A stretch of DNA of 61,418 nucleotides from Syntrophobacter sp. SbD2 (lineage in GTDB: Bacteria; Desulfobacterota; Binatia; UBA9968). Below the pieces are notes generated by a model. The model saw only the letters and a list, made by a program, of their open reading frames with translations, was not told the origin of the DNA and ran no database searches. The translations under genes and the position numbers were made by a program. This document shows positions 1 to 8,732 of the stretch, one piece after another (positions within the stretch are counted from its first letter, which is position 1; each line of letters starts with the position of its first letter). The stretch covers positions 1-61,418 of the forward strand of contig CAMDBU010000013.1 of NCBI GenBank assembly GCA_945889495.1. Direction: 5' to 3'.

Positions 1-2
1 TG

Positions 3-125
3 AAAGCGAAGGGTAAACTGTTCAAAGTCGCTCTCATCGCTTGCATGCGCAAGCTGCTCACGATTCTCAATTCTATGATCAAACATAAAACTTGTTGGTC
101 TGATACTTTTCTTCAGAAAGCTTGA
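3..125 (+). mobile_element. C-terminal end of an IS110-family transposase (partial, cut by window edge)
   Basis: The first 40 codons, read from base 3, end in TGA at 123-125. They contain the motif KVALIACMRKLLTILNSM, which matches the extreme C-terminus usual for IS110/IS1111 transposases (transposase_20 domain end). Only the tail is visible, so I cannot tell whether the element is intact. In the IS1111 subgroup the guide (bridge) RNA lies in the 3-prime non-coding end, so 126-330 is the place to look for it. I saw no convincing RNA fold there by eye. Confidence 0.75.
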
Positions 126-330
126 CTTGCAAGACAGTTGCTACAATAACCTGATACGGTTCGTGGCAATTCGCGGTCTCACCGCTTTTGCCAAATTATC
201 CAGCTCGCAGTCGTTTAGTCAAACTAATGGGCCGGTTGATTTTAGCAATCGGTGGCGGTCATGCTATGGTAAATCGCGTGAACCCACCGCGGTACTCAAT
301 CATCCAATCTGGTTGCCCTGGGCCGTTAAG

Positions 331-2151
331 TTGAAGCCGCTCAAGCAAAGACTCGCCGAGTTGCGCTACTCCTTCGTCCATACGCCAGCGGCGATTAAAT
401 TCGTCTGGCGCGGCAACCATTGGGGCATCGTCGGTCTGGGCTTACTCACGCTCGCCGGCGCCCTGTTGCCGGCGGCGCAGGCTTGGGTCGGTAAGTTGAT
501 CGTCGACGGCGTGGTGGCGGCGATCCAACATGGCCGCGACCATGCGCTGGCGCAGTCGGTTTATTATTATCTGGTCGTCGAGCTGGGGTTGATTCTGTTC
601 AGCACCGGGGTCGCCCAGGGGCGCCGGCTGATTCAGCAGTTGATTCAGTTGAAGCTCGCCAACCAGATCCGCGGCGAGATCATCGACAAAGCGCTGACCC
701 TGGATTTAGCTTTCTTCGAGCATCCGGATTACTACGACAAACTGCAAAACGCCCGGCGCGAGGGCGGCTACAAGCCCGTTGAGCTGATCAACGATACGTT
801 TCAGATCGTTCAGAACGCCATTACCCTGGTGTCCTTCGCCTTGCTCCTGCTCCGTTTTAGTCCCTGGCTGGTGGCGATTCTGATCGTCACCAGCATCCCG
901 GCGTTCATCGCCGAGACGCGCTTTTCCGGCCAGGGCTTTCGCCTGCTCACTCGGCGCGCGCCGGAGAGCCGGCAGATCAACTATCTATCGCGCTTATTGA
1001 CCGAGGACTCGTCGGCCAAGGAGATCAAGCTTTACAATCTCGGCGCCACGCTGTTGCGCCGTTACCTGACGCTGTTCGAGAAATTTTTTCGCGAGGACCG
1101 GGCGCTCGCTTGCCGGCGCGCGCTGGCGGGATTTAGCCTGGGCCTGTTGGCGACCTTGGGGTTCTACGCTTCCTACGCCTGGATCGTCTGGCATACCGTG
1201 CAAAGCCATATTTCGCTGGGCGACATGACGCTGTATCTGGCGCTCTTTCGCCAGGGCCAGACGACCTTTCAAAGCATTCTCTACGCCGTCAGCAGCATCT
1301 ACGAAAATAATTTGTTCATGTCGAACTTCTTCGAGTATCTGGCCATGAAGCCGCAGCTAGCGATCGCCGCGGCACCCAAAGTGTTGCCAACAACTTTGCT
1401 CGGCGGCATTGAGTTTCGCGACGTCGGCTTTCGCTATCCCGACCATGAGGACTGGGCCTTGCGCGGTGTTAACCTGATCATTCGCCCGGGCGAGAAGATC
1501 GCCCTGGTTGGCCACAACGGCGCCGGCAAGACGACGTTGATCAAATTACTGAGCCGGCTCTACGATCCGTCCGAAGGGGCGATCTTGATTGACGGCATTG
1601 ATTTGCGCGAAGTTGACCCGCTGGCGCTGCGCCAAAAGATCGGCGTGATCTTTCAGGACTTCGTGCGCTACCATGTGCCGGTGAAAGAAAATATCGGTTT
1701 CGGCCAGATCGACGCGTTGGCGGATCGCGAGCGGATTATCGAGTCGGCGCGCAAGAGCGGCGCCGATGCGATCATCGACGGCTTGCCGGATAGTTACGAC
1801 ACTATGCTCGGCCGCTGGTTTCGCGGCGGCCATGAGCTGTCACTCGGCCAGTGGCAGAAGATCGCTCTGGCCCGCGCCTTCATGCGCGACGCCGAAATCC
1901 TCGTCCTCGACGAGCCGACGGCATCGGTGGACGCGCAATCCGAATATGAAATCTTTCGCCGTTTCCAAGAACTGACGGCGGGCAAGATGGCGATTCTAAT
2001 CTCGCACCGCTTTTCCACCGTGCGCATGGCCGACCGCATCGCGGTGATCGAAGGCGGTGCCATCGGTGAGATTGGCAGCCACGCCGAGCTGATCGCGCGC
2101 CAGGGCACCTACGCGCGTTTGTTCAGCATGCAGGCGGAAGGTTATCGCTAG
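331..2151 (+). CDS. ABC exporter, fused permease and ATPase
   Basis: Half-size ABC transporter of the exporter (type IV) class, about 606 residues. The N-terminal 310 residues hold the membrane domain, with hydrophobic spans beginning at WGIVGLGLLTLAGALLPA. The C-terminal ATPase carries Walker A GHNGAGKTT (about residues 394-402), signature LSLGQWQ (503), Walker B ILVLDEPT with D527/E528, and the switch histidine in ISHRF (H559). The open frame extends back to 127, but that stretch follows the IS110 tail directly and has non-coding-like composition. I place the start at TTG 331, just before the conserved membrane domain, with no good ribosome site, so the start is uncertain. No partner half-transporter lies nearby. 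It probably acts as a homodimer in the inner membrane; the substrate is unknown. Confidence 0.85.
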   Translation: MKPLKQRLAELRYSFVHTPAAIKFVWRGNHWGIVGLGLLTLAGALLPAAQAWVGKLIVDGVVAAIQHGRDHALAQSVYYYLVVELGLILFSTGVAQGRRLIQQLIQLKLANQIRGEIIDKALTLDLAFFEHPDYYDKLQNARREGGYKPVELINDTFQIVQNAITLVSFALLLLRFSPWLVAILIVTSIPAFIAETRFSGQGFRLLTRRAPESRQINYLSRLLTEDSSAKEIKLYNLGATLLRRYLTLFEKFFREDRALACRRALAGFSLGLLATLGFYASYAWIVWHTVQSHISLGDMTLYLALFRQGQTTFQSILYAVSSIYENNLFMSNFFEYLAMKPQLAIAAAPKVLPTTLLGGIEFRDVGFRYPDHEDWALRGVNLIIRPGEKIALVGHNGAGKTTLIKLLSRLYDPSEGAILIDGIDLREVDPLALRQKIGVIFQDFVRYHVPVKENIGFGQIDALADRERIIESARKSGADAIIDGLPDSYDTMLGRWFRGGHELSLGQWQKIALARAFMRDAEILVLDEPTASVDAQSEYEIFRRFQELTAGKMAILISHRFSTVRMADRIAVIEGGAIGEIGSHAELIARQGTYARLFSMQAEGYR

Positions 2152-2225
2152 CGGGAAATCCTTGAATCGATTGCCGTCGCTGTGCCATTGTCTTTGCCAG
2201 TCGCTCGATGAAGAAAGGTTCGCCC

Positions 2226-3182
2226 ATGGAAAGTTTTATCGCTCAGAGGAGATTGCCGCGGCAATTAGTTTGTTTAGCGCTTGCTCTGGCTGCTTGGTTT
2301 ACCGTTCCCGGCGCTCGCCAGGCCGGGGCGCAGGCGGCTAAGAGCAATACGCCGAAAGCGCTGCAATTGGGACTGGTCTCCGAGATCAACAAGGCGGCCA
2401 TCGAGGATCATTTTCGCGACTTCGTTCGCTACGTGGCGCGTCACCTGGCACCGGGTTCGGAAGCCGATGCCAAAGTGACCATCGCGCCGACCCCCTTCGA
2501 GTTGGCCAAGCTGTTGGAGCAGCGGCGGGTGGATTACTTCATGGAAAGCGTTTATCCGACCTATCAGGTCAACTACGTCCACGGTGCCGGCAAGACGCTA
2601 CTACGGCGCTGGAAGGGCGGTCAGGCGGAGTATCTCAGCATGATCTTCACCAAGCGCGACGGCGGTATCAAACAGCTGAGCGATCTGCGCGGCAAAACCA
2701 TGGTCTTCGAAGATCCTGGCTCGACCTCCGGATTTCTCATGCCTAAGCTGTTCCTGTCGCGCAACGGTTACAAGCTGGTGGAAAAGAAAAGCTACGATCC
2801 CAACGCCGCGCCGGGGGAGATTCAGTACTCGTTTGCCTACCTGCGCAGCAAATTGATCGAAGCGGTGCTGACCAAACAAGTGGCCGCCGGGGCGATCAGC
2901 GACGACGACTACAACGGCCTCGATGAAAAGCGGAAGTCCGACATGACCATCTTGGCCCAGACCGAACGGCTGCCGCGCCATCTGTTATCGGTGCGCGGCG
3001 ATCTCGAAGCGTCCATCGTGGGCCGACTCAACGATCTGTTGGTCGCCATGCACGACGATGCCGAAGGGCTGCGGATCTTGAAGAAGACCGATCAGACCAG
3101 CAAGTTCGACCCGCTCCCCGGCGGCGAAGCGGCGCTGCGCAAACGGCTGCTCGATAGTTTCTATTCCGCAGATCGGAAGTAA
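2226..3182 (+). CDS. PhnD-like phosphate/phosphonate ABC-type solute-binding protein
   Basis: Periplasmic binding protein of the PhnD/phosphonate-BP family, about 318 residues. It has an N-terminal signal peptide ending near ARQAGAQA and the family segments RVDYFMESVYPTY, LRGKTMVFEDPGSTSGF and AAGAISDDDY. The start at 2226 is preferred over 2208 because AGAAAGG sits 7 bases upstream of it. No phosphonate permease or ATPase gene follows. The gene upstream is an exporter on the same strand, 75 bases away. This is one of eleven orphan binding proteins in the window. Binding of a phosphonate or another oxyanion is inferred from family only. Confidence 0.85.
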   Translation: MESFIAQRRLPRQLVCLALALAAWFTVPGARQAGAQAAKSNTPKALQLGLVSEINKAAIEDHFRDFVRYVARHLAPGSEADAKVTIAPTPFELAKLLEQRRVDYFMESVYPTYQVNYVHGAGKTLLRRWKGGQAEYLSMIFTKRDGGIKQLSDLRGKTMVFEDPGSTSGFLMPKLFLSRNGYKLVEKKSYDPNAAPGEIQYSFAYLRSKLIEAVLTKQVAAGAISDDDYNGLDEKRKSDMTILAQTERLPRHLLSVRGDLEASIVGRLNDLLVAMHDDAEGLRILKKTDQTSKFDPLPGGEAALRKRLLDSFYSADRK

Positions 3183-3220
3183 CCCAGAGCGAAATAATAG
3201 CGGTAAAGGAAACAGTTAGT

Positions 3221-3322
3221 TCACCACGAGGGCATGGTTCGACTTCGCTCACCACAGGCTCCGGACACGAAGGTTCAGATAATTTTAGTTCCAAACTCGT
3301 GCTCTTCGTGCCTTCGTGGTGA
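3221..3322. repeat. Dispersed palindromic repeat, CACGAAG family (copy 1)
   Basis: Left arm begins TTCACCACGAGGGCA and contains GGACACGAAGG. Right arm is CTCTTCGTGCCTTCGTGGTGA, its approximate reverse complement. A second motif, GGTTCGACTTCGCTCACCAC, is nested in the left arm. The element lies 38 bases after the stop of the PhnD-like gene and merges into the remains of a broken gene (3325-3483). Confidence 0.7.
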
Positions 3323-3324
3323 GA

Positions 3325-3483
3325 GGGAATTTGCGATTGACCTCGGCCATCGACTCGGTCAGGTGCCAGAGCTCAAGGTCATCGGGGCGGTCGGCGAATT
3401 GGATATCCAGCCGTGATGGCGCCTGGATAGGCCTCGCGTAAGTCTTCGAGTAAATTTTGAAGATCGACCCTGGTGTCACCCAT
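3325..3483 (-). pseudogene. Remnant of a histidine-kinase-like ATPase gene, internally deleted
   Basis: Reading leftward from ATG at 3483, the frame gives MGDTRVDLQNLLEDLREAYP and then stops. I recall this as the N-terminus of a family of GHKL-type ATP-binding proteins. In another frame the sequence continues as DIQFADRPDDLELWHLTES and AEVNRKFP, which resembles the C-terminus of the same family. The two pieces are joined out of frame with the whole middle missing. The 3-prime end runs straight into a CACGAAG-family repeat. The identification rests on memory of the family, so treat it as moderate. Confidence 0.45.
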
Positions 3484-3551
3484 CTAGAATTCTCAAAGCT
3501 TAATTAAAATGGTCGCTTAGAAGTTAATTGCTAAGTAACCCAGGTTCCCTG

Positions 3552-3962
3552 CTACGAGTTGATGCGCCCCGCCAGCCATTGTCCGACGGCCATGGCGATA
3601 ACGAACAGGATGACCCCGGGTATAGCGCTTGCCAGGCTTGCCAACGCCGGACCGGGGCAGAAACCGCCGAGGCCCCAGCCGATGCCAAAGATCGCCGCGC
3701 CGATGATTAGGCGCGCGTCGATTCGACGGGCGGTCGGCACCCGAAGTGGCTCCCCAAGAAGAGATTTTTTCCGTCGTTGAATCCAAGGAAACAGCGGCAA
3801 GGTCACCGCCAGTGCGCCGCCCATGACCAAGAGCAAAGTCGCGTCCCAGCGGCCGGCGATGTCGAGAAAGCCGATCACCCGCGCCGGATCGGTCATCTCG
3901 GCGATGATCAGTCCGACGCTGAACAGCGTGGCGATAATGAAGCTAGTGAGGATGGGCAGCAT
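3552..3962 (-). CDS. YeeE/YedE-family membrane protein, second half (DUF6691-like)
   Basis: Small integral membrane protein, 136 residues, with about four hydrophobic spans and the conserved cysteine motif GGFCPGPA in the last third. YeeE/YedE proteins take up sulfur compounds such as thiosulfate, with conserved cysteines in the pore. The gene starts inside the stop of the preceding gene (TAATG overlap at 3962), so the two are translationally coupled and probably form one two-part transporter. The split into two small genes is a known arrangement for this family. The sulfur substrate is inferred from the family. Confidence 0.8.
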   Translation of the reverse strand: MLPILTSFIIATLFSVGLIIAEMTDPARVIGFLDIAGRWDATLLLVMGGALAVTLPLFPWIQRRKKSLLGEPLRVPTARRIDARLIIGAAIFGIGWGLGGFCPGPALASLASAIPGVILFVIAMAVGQWLAGRINS

Positions 3963-4381
3963 TAAAATACATGCCTGGTTAGATAGACCGTCAGTACGCC
4001 GAAGGCGATAAAAGTGATGGTCGCCACCAGCGAGCGCGGCGAGCGGCGTGCTAGGCCGCAGACGCCATGGCCCGAGGTGCAGCCCGAGCTCAGCCGGGTG
4101 CCGAAGCCGACCAACAAACCGGCCAGCAGCAAGCCGGCGCTACCGGTTTGCAACCGCAACGGTGTTGCGCCATGAATCCAACCATAGAGCGCGCTACCGC
4201 TTACCAAACCCATGACAAAGGCGGCGCGCCAGAATTTTTCTCTCAGTGGATTTGCCGAGATCAAACCGGCGCAGATCCCTGAAACGCCGGCGATGCGGCC
4301 ATTGACTAGTAAGAGCAGGGCGGCGGCCAGTCCGATCAGCGCACCGCCGAGCAAGCCGCCATAGATGTTGGCGTCCGCCAT
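3962..4381 (-). CDS. YeeE/YedE-family membrane protein, first half
   Basis: 139-residue membrane protein starting [13 protein letters not shown], with several hydrophobic spans and the signature [17 protein letters not shown] near the C-terminus, typical of YeeE/YedE (sulfur transport) proteins. It is the first gene of the coupled pair and shares one base with its partner at 3962. The two TPR genes to the right run in the same direction. Its stop-start overlap supports joint function as a thiosulfate-type importer. Confidence 0.85.
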   Translation of the reverse strand: MADANIYGGLLGGALIGLAAALLLLVNGRIAGVSGICAGLISANPLREKFWRAAFVMGLVSGSALYGWIHGATPLRLQTGSAGLLLAGLLVGFGTRLSSGCTSGHGVCGLARRSPRSLVATITFIAFGVLTVYLTRHVF

Positions 4382-4396
4382 GGTTACGGGCCGCGC

Positions 4397-5455
4397 TTAC
4401 TTGGCGCTGGTCTTGGCCTTGGCCCTGGCCTCGGCGATCACCGGTTCCAATTTTTTCCTGAGCGCCGGGTTTAACTGGAAGGCTTTTTGAAAATCCGCGT
4501 CGGCCTCCTTGTCGCGATTCTGATAGACCCGAATCAGGCCGCGGTAGACATAGGCGTCGGTATGTTTGGGTTGCAGACTGATCACTTCGGTGAGATCCCG
4601 CGCTGCGAAATCGTTCTTGTCGACGCGCATATAGTCCAGGCCGCGATTGAACGACGCCTCGGCGTCCTTGGGATTTAACCGTATCGCTTCGCCATAGTCG
4701 TCGATGGCGGCTTCATATTTGCCGAGCTTGCCCTTGGCCAGGCCGCGGTTGTAGTAGGCCTCGGCATTCTTCGGGTTGATCTTGAGCGCTTCGTCGAAGT
4801 CGCGCACCGCGTTGTCGTATTTCAAGCCGTCGGCATGGGCGATGCCGCGGTTGTAATAAGCGTCGGCGAGCTTGGGATCGCGGCTGAGCGCGGCGTCGTA
4901 ATCCTTGATCGCGTCGTCATTTTTATTCAGCGCCAGATAGCTGTTGGCGCGGTTGAAATAGTGCTGTGGGTCCTTGGGATCGATGCGCAGGGCTTCGTTT
5001 TGGTCTTTCAGCGCGGCTTCGTAGCGCCGCGCGTCGAAGTGGATGCTGGCGCGGTTGGTGTAACTCTTGGCGTCGTCGGGATTCAACTTGATGGCGCTGG
5101 TGTAATCGCCCAGCGCCGCCGCTTCCTGTTTCAAACGACGATAACTGTTACCGCGGTTGAAATAGGCCTCGGCGTCTTTCGGATTGAGCCGGATCGCTTC
5201 GCTATAGTCTTTGACCGCCTGCTGGTTTTGCCCCAGGTCGAAGTGGGCGTTGCCGCGGTTGAAGAAAGCTTCGGCCAGCTTGGGGTTAGCCTTGATCGCC
5301 TTGTCGTATTCGGCGATCGCCTCTTTGACCTTGCCGGCGTCATGGAGCTCGACGGCGGTCTTGAGCGGATCCTCCGCCTGGCCGGCCCAGGCTGGAAAGC
5401 TCGGGCTGGCGAGGGCGAGCAAGATCGCCGCTGTTAGCGGTGGTTGTCGAGTCAC
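4397..5455 (-). CDS. Secreted tetratricopeptide repeat protein
   Basis: About 352 residues: a signal peptide (LTAAILLALASPSFPAWA) followed by roughly nine 34-residue TPR units with consensus features such as AYYNRGLAKGKLGKYEAAI. The open frame reaches back to 5623, but 5472-5550 there is a palindromic repeat, so those residues are not real. I place the start at GTG 5455, directly before the signal peptide. TPR arrays bind protein partners, here in the periplasm or outside. The next gene upstream is a related TPR protein, so the pair may be a duplication. No partner is evident. Confidence 0.85.
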   Translation of the reverse strand: MTRQPPLTAAILLALASPSFPAWAGQAEDPLKTAVELHDAGKVKEAIAEYDKAIKANPKLAEAFFNRGNAHFDLGQNQQAVKDYSEAIRLNPKDAEAYFNRGNSYRRLKQEAAALGDYTSAIKLNPDDAKSYTNRASIHFDARRYEAALKDQNEALRIDPKDPQHYFNRANSYLALNKNDDAIKDYDAALSRDPKLADAYYNRGIAHADGLKYDNAVRDFDEALKINPKNAEAYYNRGLAKGKLGKYEAAIDDYGEAIRLNPKDAEASFNRGLDYMRVDKNDFAARDLTEVISLQPKHTDAYVYRGLIRVYQNRDKEADADFQKAFQLNPALRKKLEPVIAEARAKAKTSAK

Positions 5456-5471
5456 TGTCAAGAAAGGTCTA

Positions 5472-5551
5472 ACCACGAAAAACACGAAGGACACGAAAGG
5501 TTTGGAAAATAATTTCTCCGAACTTCGTGCTGTTCGTGTTTTTCGTGGTGA
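5472..5551. repeat. Dispersed palindromic repeat, CACGAAG family (copy 2)
   Basis: Left arm ACCACGAAAAACACGAAGG then ACACGAAAGG; centre GGAAAATAATTTCTCCGAA; right arm TTCGTGCTGTTCGTGTTTTTCGTGGT. It sits between the two TPR genes, just upstream of the corrected start of the downstream one. Confidence 0.85.
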
Positions 5552-5626
5552 AACCCCCCGGTCGACCAATGCAAGAGATTCCCGTCGAAGCGAAGACAGC
5601 CAAATAGCCAGCGCACGCACCATGAG

Positions 5627-6460
5627 TTATTTACCTTTTGCCGCAGCCATAAACGGAGTGAGTTTGTCCTTGAGTGCCGGGTCGAGCTCCACGGCTTTTT
5701 GGAAATCCTTTAGCGCCTCTTCGTCTTTTTTGAGCCGCTGCTTGATGAAGCCGCGGTTGGCGTAGATGCGCGCGTCCTTGGCGCTCAACTTGATCGCTTC
5801 GTCGTAGTCTTTCACCGCTTCCTCATACTTGCCCAGGTTCGAGTAAGCGTTGGCGCGGTTGTTGTAGTTCTCACCGTTCTTGGGGTCGAGCTTGATCGCC
5901 TCGCTGTAATCCTGCACCGCCAAATCGTTCTTGCCCAGGCGGCGGTGCGCCAGGCCGCGCTGGTAATAAATCTCGCTGTCCTTGGGGTCGAGCTTCTGCG
6001 CCTGGTTGAAGTCCTGCACCGCCTTGTCGAATTGTTTGAGATTCAAATAAGCCAGACCGCGTTGGACGAACACCCTGGGCGCCTTTGGATCGAGCTTGAT
6101 GACTTCATCAAACGCTTTGATCGCCGGTTCGAACCGATTCTGGTTGATAAAAATGTTGCCGCGGTTGAACTGCGCGTCGGCGAGGTTGGGATTTAGCTTG
6201 AGTGCTTCGTCATAGTCTTTGAGCGCGTTGTCGGGCTGTCCCAATTTGGCGTAGGCCAAGCCGCGGTTGTTGTAGGCTTCGTCGGACTTGGGCGCGGCTT
6301 TGATGGCGCGGTTAAACGCCGCGACCGCTTCTTTGTATTTAGCCGCTTTGTAATGCTTCACGCCCTCGTTGAAAGCGTTCTGCGCTTCAGCGCCAAACAG
6401 CAGGGCGGGAATTAGCAGCAGCGACAAGCAACTCGCTAAATAACTCGTCAAGACTTTCAT
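5627..6460 (-). CDS. Secreted tetratricopeptide repeat protein
   Basis: 277 residues from ATG 6460: signal peptide MKVLTSYLASCLSLLLIPAL then about seven TPR units (for example AYNNRGLAYAKLGQPDNAL) and a short C-terminal tail. The frame is open back to 6589, but the signal peptide fixes the start at 6460. It is paralogous to the TPR gene at 4397-5455 and transcribed the same way. A binding protein diverges from it, with about 120 bases between the two starts. Its role is probably as an extracytoplasmic protein-binding scaffold; no specific partner can be named. Confidence 0.85.
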   Translation of the reverse strand: MKVLTSYLASCLSLLLIPALLFGAEAQNAFNEGVKHYKAAKYKEAVAAFNRAIKAAPKSDEAYNNRGLAYAKLGQPDNALKDYDEALKLNPNLADAQFNRGNIFINQNRFEPAIKAFDEVIKLDPKAPRVFVQRGLAYLNLKQFDKAVQDFNQAQKLDPKDSEIYYQRGLAHRRLGKNDLAVQDYSEAIKLDPKNGENYNNRANAYSNLGKYEEAVKDYDEAIKLSAKDARIYANRGFIKQRLKKDEEALKDFQKAVELDPALKDKLTPFMAAAKGK

Positions 6461-6582
6461 GATTGTCCAAACAATTAACTCATGGGTCGGCCAAAGTCCA
6501 ATCTGCCAGCGGCCTTGTCGCGACACTTGACGGCGCCGCTGCAACTGCCCTATGGATACTAAACTTATCCGCGGGAGGTCCC

Positions 6583-7590
6583 ATGACAAAAGGCGCTAAC
6601 AGTTCGTTGAAACTGGCCATCCTGTGGTTTGGCTTGCTCGTGGCGGCCTTGCCGGGACACGCCGCCGAGCGAAAATCCTACCTGCTCGCCTACATTTCCG
6701 ACTCGGCCAACGCTTCGCCAGCTTATTGGGTGGCCAAGGAACGTGGTCTTTTCCGAAAGCATGGCCTCGATATCGAGCTCATCTACATCAGCGGTAGCAC
6801 CCGCGGCGTGCAGAGCCTGATCGCCGGCGATGTCGCCTTTGTCGGCGCGGTGGGGACCTCGGCGCTTTACGGCAAGCTCGCCGGCGGCGACGTGGCGATC
6901 GTCAACAGTCTGACCAACACCTTGCCGTACTACATCATCGGTAGGCAGGAGATAAAGTCACCGGAGGATTTACGCGGCCGGTCGGCGGCCATTCACATTC
7001 CCGGCACCGCCGCCGACTTCGCCCTGCGATTGGCGCTCAAGCAATTGAAGATGACTTTGAACGACATCAAGGCGGTCACCGTCGGCAGCGGCTCGGCGCG
7101 GGTCACGGCGGTGACTTCGGGACAGTTGGAATGGACCGTCGGCCAAGAAGCCGAACGGTTGATGGGCGAGAAGGGCGGCCTCAGAGTCATCGTCGACATG
7201 GCCAAGCTGAAGATTCCCTTTCAACTCACCTGCACCGTGACCTCGCGGAAGTTGATTCGGGAGAACCCCGATCTGGTGCAACGGCTGGTGCGGGCGATGG
7301 CCGAGACCGTGCACTACTACAAGAACAACAAAGACGAAGTGTTGAAGGTGCTGCACAAATACACCCGCGGCCAGGACCGCTCGGTGCTGGAGAAATCATA
7401 CGCCGCCTATCGCGACCTATTAGTCGATGACACCCAGCCGACGGTGGAAGGGCTGCGCAATATTCTCGATATCCAGGCGGAGATCGAGCCCAAGGCTAGC
7501 CGCGCCAAGCCTGAGGATATTCTCGATCTGCGCTTTGTCGACGAGCTTAAAAAGAGCGGTTTTCTTAGCCAACTTGGCGTGAAGAGTTAA
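6583..7590 (+). CDS. NitT/TauT-type (NMT1-like) solute-binding protein
   Basis: 335-residue periplasmic binding protein. The start at 6583 is chosen for the strong ribosome site GGGAGG at 6573-6578 and the signal peptide ending LPGHA. Family features are PAYWVAKERGLFRKHGLDIE, LIAGDVAFVGAVG, and a C-terminal DILDLRFVDELKKSGFL tail shared with other copies here. These proteins bind small organic acids, sulfonates or pyrimidines and normally feed an ABC importer. None is encoded here. A TctC-like binding protein follows after 16 bases and is probably cotranscribed. Confidence 0.9.
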   Translation: MTKGANSSLKLAILWFGLLVAALPGHAAERKSYLLAYISDSANASPAYWVAKERGLFRKHGLDIELIYISGSTRGVQSLIAGDVAFVGAVGTSALYGKLAGGDVAIVNSLTNTLPYYIIGRQEIKSPEDLRGRSAAIHIPGTAADFALRLALKQLKMTLNDIKAVTVGSGSARVTAVTSGQLEWTVGQEAERLMGEKGGLRVIVDMAKLKIPFQLTCTVTSRKLIRENPDLVQRLVRAMAETVHYYKNNKDEVLKVLHKYTRGQDRSVLEKSYAAYRDLLVDDTQPTVEGLRNILDIQAEIEPKASRAKPEDILDLRFVDELKKSGFLSQLGVKS

Positions 7591-7606
7591 TTACACTGGA
7601 GGGACG

Positions 7607-8644
7607 ATGACCCGGGCAATGGCAAATTCAATCTCAGCGATTTTGTTGGTTGGTTCGGTGCTGATTGCAAACCAGAGTCTTGCGCAGACGCCCTATTACG
7701 CCGGCAAGACGATCGCGATCATCCGCGGCGGTGGCGCCGGCGGGTCGGGGGAATTTCAGTCGCGCGCGCTGATTCCATACTTAAAAAAATATATTCCGGG
7801 CAATCCCAATATCATCATGGAGTTCATGGACGGCGGGTCGGGGCGCAAGGCAGCCAATTATTTTTATACCGTGAAACCGGACGGCTTGAAGATCGCCTCG
7901 GCGGGCAACATGATCTCCGGGCCGATCTTGGGCCTGTCGGGCAGCAATTACGATATCGATAGGTTTCCCTACATCGGCTCCACCGAAACCGGCAATCCCT
8001 ATGTCTTCTTCAGCCGCAAGGCGGCGGGTCTCGACAGCCTCGACAAGGTGCGCAACCTGCGCGGCGTGCGCGTCGGCGCCCATTCGGTGGGTCACTCGGT
8101 TTACATCACCGGCCGGATGTTCGCCCACTTGTTGGATTTGAAAGAGCCGCGCTTCGTGGTCGGCTTCAACGATCCCGAGATGGACATCGCGCTCGCCAAC
8201 GGCGAGCTGGACACGCGGACATCTGGCAATATCGATAGCGTGTTCAAGGATCTGCGCGACCAGGTGCATTTCCACGCGACGATTTCCAATCCCAAGGGGC
8301 GCTTCGACGGGCGCCTGCCGGGGCTACCCGACCTCGACAGTTTCGCCAAGAGCGATCGCGAGCGTAAAGTGATCGAGCTGTTTCGCGCCTTTCAGGTGCC
8401 GCGCTGGCCGCATCATTTGGCGCCGGGCACGGCGCCGGAGTTGGTGAGGATCCTGCGCGACGCCATGGCGCGGACTTTCAAAGACGCCGAGTTCCAGCAG
8501 GAGTTCAAAAAGTTCATGGGCCGCGAGCCGTCGCCGCTCACCGGCGAGGAAGTTCAGAAGATAGTGCGCGAGTTGCCGCGCGACGCCGAGACCATCGCGC
8601 TGTACAAGATCTACGCCGAGGGCGGGGCGTTACCGCCGCGGTGA
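7607..8644 (+). CDS. TctC/Bug-like solute-binding protein
   Basis: 345-residue exported binding protein with a signal peptide ending NQSLAQT and the Bug/TctC fold pattern: FYAGKTI-like start, PGNPNIIMEFMDGGSGRKAA, LSGSNYDIDRFPYIGS, and the C-terminal GTAPELVRILRDAMARTF. GGAGGG lies just before the ATG. Bug proteins serve tripartite tricarboxylate transporters (TctAB), but no TctA or TctB gene is present. It is 16 bases downstream of a NitT/TauT-type binding protein, so two unrelated receptor folds share an operon. The ligand is probably a carboxylate and is otherwise unknown. Confidence 0.8.
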   Translation: MTRAMANSISAILLVGSVLIANQSLAQTPYYAGKTIAIIRGGGAGGSGEFQSRALIPYLKKYIPGNPNIIMEFMDGGSGRKAANYFYTVKPDGLKIASAGNMISGPILGLSGSNYDIDRFPYIGSTETGNPYVFFSRKAAGLDSLDKVRNLRGVRVGAHSVGHSVYITGRMFAHLLDLKEPRFVVGFNDPEMDIALANGELDTRTSGNIDSVFKDLRDQVHFHATISNPKGRFDGRLPGLPDLDSFAKSDRERKVIELFRAFQVPRWPHHLAPGTAPELVRILRDAMARTFKDAEFQQEFKKFMGREPSPLTGEEVQKIVRELPRDAETIALYKIYAEGGALPPR

Positions 8645-8668
8645 TAAAAGCTTGCGGATTTGGGGCTT

Positions 8669-8732
8669 AAACACGAAGAACACGAAGCTCGGAAAATTCC
8701 TTCGAAATCCTTTTCCGTGTATTTCGTGGTTA
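8669..8732. repeat. Dispersed palindromic repeat, CACGAAG family (copy 3)
   Basis: AACACGAAGAACACGAAGCTCGGAAAATT, then CCTTTTCCGTGTATTTCGTGGTTA. The last bases supply the TAA stop (8730-8732, minus strand) of the convergent gene at 8730-9416. The other end is 24 bases after the TctC-like gene, so the element fills the whole convergent gap. Confidence 0.8.

Noticed and set aside
127-330. N-terminal extension of the ABC exporter
   Set aside because: It follows the IS110 stop directly, has no family similarity and no ribosome site.
3221-3322. Tandem CACGAAG units as a possible CRISPR array
   Set aside because: Units are 8-9 bases with no spacers and fold back on themselves.
4835-5437. Long open frame on the plus strand across the TPR gene
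   Set aside because: It is the antisense shadow of a repetitive TPR gene; composition follows the TPR periodicity.
5456-5623. N-terminal extension of the TPR gene at 4397
   Set aside because: It would translate a palindromic repeat; the signal peptide begins at GTG 5455.
6583-8644. Complete importer operon starting at the two binding proteins
   Set aside because: The next gene is convergent and unrelated; no permease or ATPase is present.
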